Below are positions 40,764 through 47,662 of a stretch of DNA of 64,000 bases, piece after piece; position 1 is the stretch's first letter; each line of letters begins with the position of its first letter. The translations under genes and the position numbers were made by a program. Source of the DNA: Sphingomonas parva (ex Maeng et al. 2020) (GTDB taxonomy: Bacteria > Pseudomonadota > Alphaproteobacteria > Sphingomonadales > Sphingomonadaceae); the NCBI RefSeq assembly GCF_004564275.1, contig NZ_SPDV01000030.1:1-64000 (forward strand), in the 5' to 3' direction. The notes beneath the pieces are model-generated. The model was not told the origin of the DNA. It was given only the letters and a program-made list of their open reading frames with translations, and did no database searches.

Positions 40764-40789
40764 TATGCATCCAGCTGCATAGTTATGCA
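40764..40789. promoter_or_regulatory. ArgR operator (ARG box) candidate upstream of argC
   Basis: TGCATAGTTATGCA at 40776-40789 is palindromic and fits the general ARG-box shape TGNAT(N4)ATNCA. It is preceded by a second half, TATGCAT at 40764-40770, giving CTATGCA-N5-TGCATAG as an overlapping dyad. It lies right at the start of the arg operon, which itself encodes ArgR, so autoregulation by arginine is the simple reading. Confidence 0.65.
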
Positions 40790-40918
40790 ACCCACCGCAC
40801 CATGAGGCGACGGGCGGACAGGATCAGCCGTTCGCGTCGGGCGCGTCCGCTGGCTCGCCTCGCGCGATCCGGTCGCGGCCCCTGACGGCGAGAATGGAGA
40901 TCGAAGGCGGCAATTAAC

Positions 40919-40932
40919 TTGATCTACATCAA
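40919..40932. promoter_or_regulatory. FNR/CRP-family (FnrL/FixK-type) binding site
   Basis: TTGATCTACATCAA is a perfect match to the TTGAT-N4-ATCAA consensus. Its centre lies about 45 bases before the small-protein ATG at 40971 and 173 bases before argC. It suggests oxygen- or redox-dependent transcription of the small protein, or of argC. Confidence 0.7.
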
Positions 40933-40970
40933 GAAGGTGCTAGCGAGATTCGTCCTCGAACGATCGAACC

Positions 40971-41213
40971 ATGCACAACGACGATCCCCGCTATCTCCGG
41001 CAGAAAGCCGAGCAATGCCGCAGGCTCGCGCGCGGCTGCAACGATCCCACCTCGGCACGCGTGCTGACCGACATGGCGGCGGAATATGACGCGCGGGCGC
41101 GCGCGGCCTTGTTTACGGGGATGAGCGCGCCGCCTCCCGAATCCGACGCGCGCGGCGCCGGCGATAGTCCGCCGATCGGGCGCGGCCCTTCGGGACAAAA
41201 CGAACCTGGCTGA
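40971..41213 (+). CDS. Small CRRLA-motif hypothetical protein
   Basis: 80 residues: RYLRQKAEQCRRLARGCNDP..ARVLTDMAAEYDARARAA, then a disordered Gly/Pro-rich tail. The motif (R.KAE.CRRLA...D...AR.L..MA.EY) is shared with the 54-residue protein at 51493 and with many small alphaproteobacterial proteins of unknown function. It would form a helical hairpin. A perfect FNR-type site stands upstream. No recognisable ribosome site; it may be translated from a very short leader. Confidence 0.6.
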   Translation: MHNDDPRYLRQKAEQCRRLARGCNDPTSARVLTDMAAEYDARARAALFTGMSAPPPESDARGAGDSPPIGRGPSGQNEPG

Positions 41214-41608
41214 GCGCGGCAGCGCGGCGGTTCATCGGGGAGACGGAAGGCGGGCCGGAGATGTGCTCGTGGGGGGAAACATCCCCGGCCCTGGCCGCCC
41301 GGTGAACAGAACGCGTCGGACGGTTGGCGCGTCGATGACTCCCCTGCACCGGCGAAACCATCTGTGGAAAACACGGGGCGGCCCGTTTGCGCTTGCACCC
41401 ACCGATCACCGGCGAAGATCCCATGCGCGATGTGGCGTCAGATGCGTAAAGATCGCACGCCAGGCGTCGGGAGCGCGGCGCAGGCAGGATCGGCCGGACG
41501 CGAGAACGGCTCCCGCCGCGTGACCAGACGGGAGCCGTTCCTCTTCCGACGCTTACGCATCCGCCCACCGGATGCAGGGTCAACGTCCCCGGCCGAGGCC
41601 GGGTTCCG
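41214..41608. other. Intergenic region with one strong hairpin
   Basis: About 395 bases without a supported gene. The only clear structure is the hairpin at 41504-41540. Weak open frames exist on both strands but lack start signals. A small RNA ending at the hairpin on the plus strand is conceivable but not shown. Confidence 0.35.
41504..41540. terminator. Strong hairpin, terminator-like
   Basis: GAACGGCTCCCG (41504-41515), a 13-base loop and CGGGAGCCGTTC (41529-41540) form a perfect 12-bp stem; CTCTTCC follows on the plus strand. It lies 69 bases after the stop of the minus-strand gene at 41609-41815 and probably ends that transcript. Confidence 0.6.
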
Positions 41609-41815
41609 TCAGCTTCCGGAGCCGCCGCCGCTCGGGGCGGAAATGTCCACGTCAGCCTTGATCTCCTTGGTCTCGCCGCCGCCGATCAGGCCGCGTCCGA
41701 AGACCAGGAACAACACGACCAGCAAGGCGATCACGGCGATCACCGCCACGATCGTGCCGCCGCCGCCGCGGCCACTGTCCCCGACCACCACCGTTTCGCG
41801 TTCGCGTTCTGCCAT
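41609..41815 (-). CDS. Small single-span membrane protein
   Basis: 68 residues: a charged lead (MAERERETVVVGDSGRGGGG), one strong membrane helix (TIVAVIAVIALLVVLFLVFG) and a tail ending KADVDISAPSGGGSGS. Similar small proteins are common in sphingomonads; function unknown. GGAGATGG precedes the ATG. Confidence 0.7.
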   Translation of the reverse strand: MAERERETVVVGDSGRGGGGTIVAVIAVIALLVVLFLVFGRGLIGGGETKEIKADVDISAPSGGGSGS

Positions 41816-41955
41816 CGTCCATCTCCTGTTGCCGTGGCGCTTCGAACGCGCCGACCCTTCCGGGGTTGCAACGAACCCGCGTTGGCGGCGAGCGGGCGCC
41901 CCTGGCGAGAGCCGTGCCGGCGCGGACGGTCAAGCAGATGTCGAAGCAGTCGGAC

Positions 41956-42525
41956 TCAGCCGCCGAAATAGACGTGCTGGACGAGGACCTTGGTGCCGAT
42001 GACGAGCAGGGCGAGGCCGCCGAGGATCTCGGCTCTCTTGCCGAGCCGCTGCCCGCCGGCGGCGCCGAGGAAGACGCCCGCGGCGCACAGGGCGAGGGTG
42101 ACCGCGCCGATCACCGCACAGGCGAGGACGACATGGGCGCCGAGCGAGGGCAGGGTGACTCCGGCGGCGGCGGCATCGATGCTGGTCGCGACCGAGGCGC
42201 CGAGCAGCGCCCAGCCGGACAGTCGCGTGCAATCGGCCTCCTCGCCGCCCCGCAAGCCCTCGTGCAGGGTCTTGAGGCCGAGCAAAGCGAGCAGGCCGAA
42301 GGCGATCCAGTGATCGACGTCGCGGATCACCGAGGCGAAGGCGATGCCCGCCGCCCAGCCGAGCAGCGGCATCACCGCCTGGGCAAGGCCGAAGGCGGTG
42401 CCGATGCGCACCGCATCGCGAACGCCGGGCCGCGACGCCGCGCCCTGGCAGAGCGCGACCGCGAACGCGTCCGCCGCCAGCGCGCCAGCCAGCGCGAACA
42501 ACATCAGCCATGTCGCTATCGTCAC
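41956..42525 (-). CDS. mntP: Manganese efflux pump MntP family
   Basis: MntP exports manganese. The 189 residues form six helices with the acidic motifs of the family: LAGALAADAFAVALCQGA near the start and ATSIDAAAAGVTL in the fourth helix (paired Asp in the membrane). LLALLGLKTLHEGLRG lies between. The GTG start at 42525, preceded by GCGGGGAT, gives the usual family length; the open frame further upstream is not conserved. No yybP-ykoY-type manganese riboswitch could be recognised upstream. Confidence 0.87.
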   Translation of the reverse strand: MTIATWLMLFALAGALAADAFAVALCQGAASRPGVRDAVRIGTAFGLAQAVMPLLGWAAGIAFASVIRDVDHWIAFGLLALLGLKTLHEGLRGGEEADCTRLSGWALLGASVATSIDAAAAGVTLPSLGAHVVLACAVIGAVTLALCAAGVFLGAAGGQRLGKRAEILGGLALLVIGTKVLVQHVYFGG

Positions 42526-42640
42526 GTCATCCCCGCCCGCCGGCTCGTCTGGGGCGCCTATAGTCGCTCGAACCTTTCGCTGCCATTGCGAAGTGACGTC
42601 GGGCCCGCCGGCGGCCGGGAGCGACGCCGCTCCCCTCACC

Positions 42641-42744
42641 GATCAGGCGTTGTCGGGCGCCTGATCACGCTCGAGTTCCGCTCGAACGATCAGGCATTGT
42701 CGAGCGCCTGGTTCACGCTCGAGCTCCGCTCGAACGATCAGGCG
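42641..42744. repeat. Tandem 47/48-base repeat with internal palindromes
   Basis: Two units (42641-42687 and 42688-42735) differ at only a few bases, and a third begins at 42736 inside the last codons of the L,D-transpeptidase gene. Unit 1 contains GATCAGGCG...CGCCTGATC, a perfect 9-bp stem, followed by CTCGAG and CTCGAAC. The array could form terminator stems for the transpeptidase gene and may have grown by slippage from its 3' end. Confidence 0.7.
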
Positions 42745-43427
42745 CGGCCGGGGCCGTTGGCATCCCAGCCGCGGGTGACCAGCACGTGATCGCCGAGCTT
42801 CGCCTGGCCGAACAGCAGCTGCGCGAATTCGTCGGGAATGCCGATGCAGCCGTGGGTCGCGTAGTCGTCGCTGACCACGCTCGAATGGATCGCGACCCCG
42901 TCCCAGGTGAGACGCAGCATGTAGGGCATCGGCGCGTCGTAGAGATTCGAGATGTGGTGGCGCTTCTTCTGCAGGATCGGGAAAATGCCGAGCGGCGTCG
43001 GCTTGTCGACGTCGCCTTGGATCAGCGAGGTGCGACCGATCTCGACGCCCTGGCGGTAGACGTAGAGCATCTGCGCCCGCAGATCGGCGACGATCACCGC
43101 GGCCCCGGCCGGGGCGCCTTCCTCGTTCCAGGCATATTCGCCGGGGGCGAGCGGATGGTCGAGCGCGAGGATCGAGCGGATGGTGAAATCGGGCCGCGCG
43201 GGCGGCGGCGCGGGCGCGACGGGCGCGGTCTCGGTGGAGCGCAGGCGGAGGCCCGGCGGCGGATCCTTGGCCGGAGCGGGCGCCGGCGCCTCGCGGATCG
43301 CGGCGGCGCGCAGCGGCGCGTCGCGGTGATTGCCGGGCGCGGGCGCGGGCGAGGCGGCGAGGAACAGCGTCATCCCTCCGAACAGGAAGAGCCGGGCCGA
43401 CATTCGACTGGTGCGCGCTTCGAGCAA
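42738..43427 (-). CDS. L,D-transpeptidase (YkuD domain)
   Basis: YkuD enzymes cross-link peptidoglycan or attach lipoproteins. The protein (about 229 residues) has a signal segment (SARLFLFGGMTLFLAA), a Pro/Ala-rich spacer, and the YkuD domain: AVIVADLRAQMLYVYRQGVEIGRTSLIQG, TPLGIFPI and the catalytic IHSSVVSDDYATHGCIGIP. A TTG at 43427 is chosen because AAAGGAGAGG lies 3 bases upstream; the ATG at 43403 is 28 bases from that site. The catalytic His and Cys are both present, so it should be active. Confidence 0.85.
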   Translation of the reverse strand: MLEARTSRMSARLFLFGGMTLFLAASPAPAPGNHRDAPLRAAAIREAPAPAPAKDPPPGLRLRSTETAPVAPAPPPARPDFTIRSILALDHPLAPGEYAWNEEGAPAGAAVIVADLRAQMLYVYRQGVEIGRTSLIQGDVDKPTPLGIFPILQKKRHHISNLYDAPMPYMLRLTWDGVAIHSSVVSDDYATHGCIGIPDEFAQLLFGQAKLGDHVLVTRGWDANGPGRA

Positions 43428-43699
43428 TGTCCTCTCCTTTGCCCCCGCCGAACGTCCATGCCGCCGCGAGGTTCGTCCCGCCAAGCCCCTTTCGGGACGC
43501 TGTCGCGAGATGGGACAGGCGGGACGGATTCGATAATGCCGGAGACGCGGCGAGACGGCGGCACGGTGGCGCTCCAGCGCCCCAATTGGACGCGCGATGA
43601 CCACAATTTGGCCGCAAGCATTCGGAATAGAGCGACAAAGGGGAATGGTACGAACGCGGCCGAAGTGCCGGAACGACCGCCTCGAGGAGTGGCTGCTGG

Positions 43700-44197
43700 A
43701 TGTTGAGACTGCGTATTCCGTTTGCCGCCGCGGCGCTGGCCTTCGCGCCGGCCGCGTCCGCGCAGGCGGCGCTCGGCCCCGACGCCGCCGCCTGCCAAGC
43801 CAACCGGCCGTCGGTGCTGGTCAGCGTCACCGGCTTCAAGAACCGGATCGGCAAGCTCCGCGTCCAGCTCTACGGCAGCAATCCCGCCGAGTTCCTCGCC
43901 ACCGGCAAGTGGCTGCGCCGGATCGACCTGCCGGTGACCCGGTCGGGCGCGATGAACGTCTGCGTCGCGGTGCCGAAGGCCGGCACCTATGCGATTGCGG
44001 TCCGCCACGATGCCGACGCCAACGGCAAGTCGGGCTGGAACGACGGCGGCGGCTTCTCGAACAACCCCAGAATCTCGCTGCTCGACCTCAAGCCCTCCCA
44101 TCGCGAGGTTGCCTTCGCGGTCGGCTCCGGCGTGAAAACTGTGAACGTCGTGCTCAACTATCGCCGCGGCCTCTCCGTCGGCCCGATCGGACGGTGA
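43700..44197 (+). CDS. DUF2141 secreted protein
   Basis: 165 residues with signal peptide LRIPFAAAALAFAPAASAQ. The DUF2141 domain shows LVSVTGFKNRIGKLRVQLYG, the AGTYAIAVRHDADANGKSGWN motif (a Ca-binding-like D.N.NGK loop) and GGGFSNNPRI. Function unknown, periplasmic. GAGGAG lies 10 bases before the ATG. It overlaps the following lipid-kinase start (GTGA), so the two are co-expressed. Confidence 0.85.
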   Translation: MLRLRIPFAAAALAFAPAASAQAALGPDAAACQANRPSVLVSVTGFKNRIGKLRVQLYGSNPAEFLATGKWLRRIDLPVTRSGAMNVCVAVPKAGTYAIAVRHDADANGKSGWNDGGGFSNNPRISLLDLKPSHREVAFAVGSGVKTVNVVLNYRRGLSVGPIGR

Positions 44198-45177
44198 CCT
44201 CGATGGCCCGCGTTGCCCTGCTTTCCAATCCGCGCTCGACCGGCAACCGCTCGCTGCTGCCGCGGGTGCGCAGCTTCTGCGCCGAGCACCAGGACATCTT
44301 CCATTACGAGGTCGAGCGCGCCGATCAGGTCGGCGAGGCGCTGAAGACGATCGCCAAGGTGAAGCCGACCGTGCTGGTGATCAACGGCGGCGACGGCACC
44401 GTGCAGGCGGCGCTGACCGAGATCTTCAATGGCCGGCATTTCGGCGATGCCGCTCCCCCGGTCGCGGTGCTGCCCAACGGCAAGACCAACCTCATCGCCC
44501 ATGATCTCGGTGCCGACGGCGATCCGATGGCGGCGCTCGAGCGGGTGCTGGAGATCGCCCGGTCCGATCTCGATCCGCACATCGTCCGGCGCGAGCTGAT
44601 CGCGTTGTCCGGCGGCACGCCCGACGGCAAGCCGGTGCTCGGCATGTTCCTCGGCGGCGCCGGCCTCGCCGATGCGATGCTCTACTGCCGCCACAAGATC
44701 TATCCGCTCGGCCTGCCGAACAGCGTCGCCCATTTCCTCGCCCTGCTGCTCGGCATCATCTCGGTGGCGGCCGGGCGGCGGATAAAGATCGGCCCGGTCC
44801 GGCCGAAGCCCTTGCGCGTCTCGGTGCTGAAGCAGGGGGAGCTCAACGGCCAGTTCGCGGTGCTGATGGTGACGACGCTGCAGCGGCTGCTGTTCAAGGG
44901 CCACATGCCCGGCGCCGGCGCGCGCACCGGGGCGATGCAATTGCTCGTCATCGACCGCAGCTTCATGGCGCTGATGCGGGCGCTGACCGCGGCGATCCGC
45001 GGCACCCTGGGAAGGATCCGTCTTTCGGGCGTCCATCTCGAGCGCGGCGACGAGATCCGGATCGAGGGCGAGCAGTCCAACGTCATCCTCGACGGCGAGA
45101 TCTTCCAGGCCGGCGAGGGCGAGGCGATCGTGCTCAAGCCGACGCCCCCGGTCCACTTCCTGCGGCTGGCGGCTTAA
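44194..45177 (+). CDS. Diacylglycerol kinase catalytic-domain protein
   Basis: 327 residues of the DagK lipid kinase family. It shows VALLSNPRSTGNRSLLP, VLVINGGDGTVQAALTEIF, VAVLPNGKTNLIAHDLGADGD, and the C-terminal EGEQSNVILDGEIFQAGEGE. KTN in place of the usual GTxN threonine is notable. The GTG at 44194 overlaps the DUF2141 stop; an ATG at 44203 is an alternative. It is distinct in sequence from the kinase at 12975, so two lipid kinases exist in this window. Confidence 0.82.
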   Translation: MTSMARVALLSNPRSTGNRSLLPRVRSFCAEHQDIFHYEVERADQVGEALKTIAKVKPTVLVINGGDGTVQAALTEIFNGRHFGDAAPPVAVLPNGKTNLIAHDLGADGDPMAALERVLEIARSDLDPHIVRRELIALSGGTPDGKPVLGMFLGGAGLADAMLYCRHKIYPLGLPNSVAHFLALLLGIISVAAGRRIKIGPVRPKPLRVSVLKQGELNGQFAVLMVTTLQRLLFKGHMPGAGARTGAMQLLVIDRSFMALMRALTAAIRGTLGRIRLSGVHLERGDEIRIEGEQSNVILDGEIFQAGEGEAIVLKPTPPVHFLRLAA

Positions 45178-45200
45178 CGAGTCGAGAGACTAATCTCACC

Positions 45201-45396
45201 CCTCCCCTGCAAGGGGAGGTGGCAGGCGAAGCCTGACGGAGGGTGTCAGCGTTGACGCCCCCCGCAGCCCAAGCGACTTGTCGCAGCAGACGCCCTGATG
45301 CTCCGCATCAGCGTCACTCCGTGGCCGAGTTCACTTCGGAGTCGCTGACACCCCTCCACCGCGCTTCGCGCGGTTCCCCTCCCCTTTCAAGGGAGG
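45201..45396. repeat. Hairpin-ended dispersed repeat, copy 4
   Basis: The left hairpin CCTCCCC-TGCAA-GGGGAGG begins the element. The inner arm GGTGTCAGC (45242-45250) is mirrored by GCTGACACC (45344-45352), the same arms as in copy 3 at 27770. The right side carries CGCGCTTCGCGCG and ends CCCTTTCAAGGG. The centre (about 90 bases) differs from copy 3. It sits between convergent genes. Confidence 0.75.
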
Positions 45397-45404
45397 AACG
45401 ATGC

Positions 45405-46616
45405 TCAACAGCTGGCGGTCGCCTCGCGCAGAGGCGCCTGGCGGATCTGGGCGTGCCAGAGGGAGAGGGCCCAGAAGGCGAGGCCGCCGAGCGCGAGGGC
45501 GGCGCCGACCCAGCCGGTCGAGGTCCAGCCATAGCCCGCGGCGATGGCGAGGCCGCCGAGCCAGGGGCCGAGCGCATTCGCAAAGTTGAACGCCGAGTGG
45601 TTGAGCGCGGCGGCGAGGCTCTGGGCGTCCTCGGCCACGTCCATCAGCCGGGTCTGGAGCACCGTGCCGAGCGCGCCTCCGACGCCGACCGCAAAGACGG
45701 CGGCCGAAATCGCCCACAGGCTCGACGCGGCGACCGTGTAGAGCGACAGCGACACCGCGCTCCACAGCAGCAGAGCGCCGGCGGTCGGCATCAGGGCGCG
45801 ATCGGCGAAGCGCGGCACGATCAGATTGCCGGCGGTGGTGCCGAGGCCGAAGACGACGAGCACGAACGGAACGGCCGAGGCGCCGGCGCCGGTGACCTCG
45901 ATCAGGGTCGAGGCGAGATAAGTGTACACCGCGAACAGGCCGCCGAAACCGATCGCGCCGGTGGCGAGAGTGAGCCAGACCTGGCCGCGCTTCAGGGCGC
46001 CGAGCTCGCGCAGCGGGCTGGCGCCGGGCTCAGGCCGGTCGTGCGGGGCGACCAGCCAGATCATCGCCACCGTCGCCAGCGCCACCGCGGCGACCACGCC
46101 GAAGCCCCAGCGCCAGCCGATCGCCTGGCCGAGCCAGTTGGCGAACGGAACGCCGACCAAAGTGGCGGTGGTGAGGCCGAGCATCACGCGAGCAATCGCT
46201 TGGGTGCGCCGCTCGGGCGGGACCAGCGACGCGGCGACCAGGGCGGCGATGCCGAAATAGGCGCCGTGGGGAAGGCCGCTCAGGAAGCGGAAGACGAGCA
46301 TCGTCTGGTAGGTCGGGGCGAGCGCGCTCAGCGCATTGGCGACGGCGAACAAGGCCATTAGCAGCAGCAGCAGGCTGCGCCGCGCCATGCGCGCCGCGAG
46401 CACGGCGAGCAGCGGCGCGCCGACGACGACGCCGAGGGCGTAGGCGCTGATCACATGGCCGGCGGTCGGCTCGTCGATGCCGAGGCCCTTCGCGAAGAAG
46501 GGAAGCAGGCTCATCGTCGCGAACTCGGTCGTGCCGATGGCGAAGCCGCCCATCGCCAGCGCGAAATGGACGAGGGCGGGAGGCGCGGAACGGCGCGCGG
46601 CCGGCGCGGTGGACAT
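45405..46616 (-). CDS. MFS transporter, drug/sugar efflux (AraJ/CmlA-like)
   Basis: 403 residues in 12 helices. The first helix FALAMGGFAIGTTEFATMSLLPFFA is the signature of the AraJ/SotB/Cmx branch of drug:H+ antiporters. RFLSGLPHGAYFGIAALVAASLV (motif after helix 4) and a short loop before the second half are also typical. The substrate may be arabinose-like sugars, chloramphenicol or other small compounds. The start at 46616 has GGAG ahead; the longer frame is unsupported. Convergent with the repeat and lipid kinase. Confidence 0.85.
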   Translation of the reverse strand: MSTAPAARRSAPPALVHFALAMGGFAIGTTEFATMSLLPFFAKGLGIDEPTAGHVISAYALGVVVGAPLLAVLAARMARRSLLLLLMALFAVANALSALAPTYQTMLVFRFLSGLPHGAYFGIAALVAASLVPPERRTQAIARVMLGLTTATLVGVPFANWLGQAIGWRWGFGVVAAVALATVAMIWLVAPHDRPEPGASPLRELGALKRGQVWLTLATGAIGFGGLFAVYTYLASTLIEVTGAGASAVPFVLVVFGLGTTAGNLIVPRFADRALMPTAGALLLWSAVSLSLYTVAASSLWAISAAVFAVGVGGALGTVLQTRLMDVAEDAQSLAAALNHSAFNFANALGPWLGGLAIAAGYGWTSTGWVGAALALGGLAFWALSLWHAQIRQAPLREATASC

Positions 46617-46743
46617 CGAGGGGCTCCGGGGAGGGGGTCTGCTGCAGTGCAACAGGCGAGATAGGGCGCGGTTCCGTAGCGTCAAGGCAGGGAGGAATGG
46701 TGCGGCGCTTGACGCGGCCGTGCGGTATCGCGAAGCGGTGCGG

Positions 46744-47652
46744 ATGGCTGCTGCCTCACCACCCCTGGAAGCCCTCGTCGCCGCCGAGCTTGCCGAGCCG
46801 GTGGAGCCGCGCGTGTCGGCGATGGCGGCGGCGATCGCCGCCTTCTATCCGGGGGCGGCGCGGGCGGTGCTGTTCTACGGATCGTGCCTGCGCGAGAAGC
46901 AGCTCGAAGGGCTGATGCTCGATTTCTACCTGATCGTCTCCGACTACCGGGCCGCTTATGGGAAGAGCTGGATGGCGCCGGCCAACCGGCTGATTCCGCC
47001 GAACGTCTTCCCGTTCGAGCACGAGGGGCTGGTTGCCAAATATGCGGTGTTGAGCGAGGCCGACTTCCTGCGGCTGAACGGGCCCGAGACGCTGTCGGTC
47101 TCGGTCTGGGCGCGCTTCGCCCAGCCCTCTCGCCTGGTGTGGCGCGCGGACGACGAGGCGGCAAGGCGGGCAGTGGCGGCGGTGGCGCGCGCCGCGCCGA
47201 CCCTGCTCGATGCGGCGTGGCCGCTGTTCGCAGGCAGCGATCCGCTCGATCTCTGGCGCCACGGCTTCCAGCTCACTTATTCGGCGGAGCTCAGGTCCGA
47301 GCGCAAGGGGCGGGCCGTCTCCGTGGTCGATGCCGATCCGGAGCGCTACCGCAGGTTCAGCGAGCCGGCTCTAGCCGCGGCGGGGATCGCGCTCGCCGCA
47401 CCAGTGCCGCCGGAGGCGCGGCGGCGGGCGCTGCGGCGCTGGGCGCGGATGCGGCGGGCCGGCAAGGCGCTGACCATGATCCGTCTCGCCAAGGCGAGCG
47501 GCACCTATGCCGGCGGCATCGATTACCTCGCCTGGAAGATCAACCGGCACGCCGGGACGGCGATCGAGATCAAGCCGTGGCAGCGGCGCTGGCCGTTGCT
47601 CGCCGCCGTCACTCTGCTGCCGAAGCTGCTGCGGCGGGGGGCGATCCGCTAA
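46744..47652 (+). CDS. Tam41-like phosphatidate cytidylyltransferase (putative)
   Basis: 302 residues with the layout of Tam41/Mmp37, the mitochondrial CDP-diacylglycerol synthase: a nucleotidyltransferase motif LFYGSCLREKQLEGLMLDFYLIVSD (GS then Asp), NVFPFEHEGLVAKYAVLSEADF (compare HY..IKYGVIS), SVSVWARFAQPSRLVW (compare LYLAGRLHKPV) and a C-terminal LTYSAELRSERKGR (compare LSYSGDFRM). It may make CDP-diacylglycerol for phospholipid synthesis without the membrane CdsA enzyme. A hydrophobic C-terminal stretch (WPLLAAVTLLPKLLRR) could attach it to the membrane. The start could also be the GTG at 46738. Confidence 0.55.
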   Translation: MAAASPPLEALVAAELAEPVEPRVSAMAAAIAAFYPGAARAVLFYGSCLREKQLEGLMLDFYLIVSDYRAAYGKSWMAPANRLIPPNVFPFEHEGLVAKYAVLSEADFLRLNGPETLSVSVWARFAQPSRLVWRADDEAARRAVAAVARAAPTLLDAAWPLFAGSDPLDLWRHGFQLTYSAELRSERKGRAVSVVDADPERYRRFSEPALAAAGIALAAPVPPEARRRALRRWARMRRAGKALTMIRLAKASGTYAGGIDYLAWKINRHAGTAIEIKPWQRRWPLLAAVTLLPKLLRRGAIR

Positions 47653-47662
47653 CGGATCGGCG

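Noticed and set aside
42526-42737. Manganese riboswitch upstream of mntP
   Set aside because: The region is occupied by the tandem repeat and the transpeptidase end. No yybP-ykoY-type conserved core was recognised.
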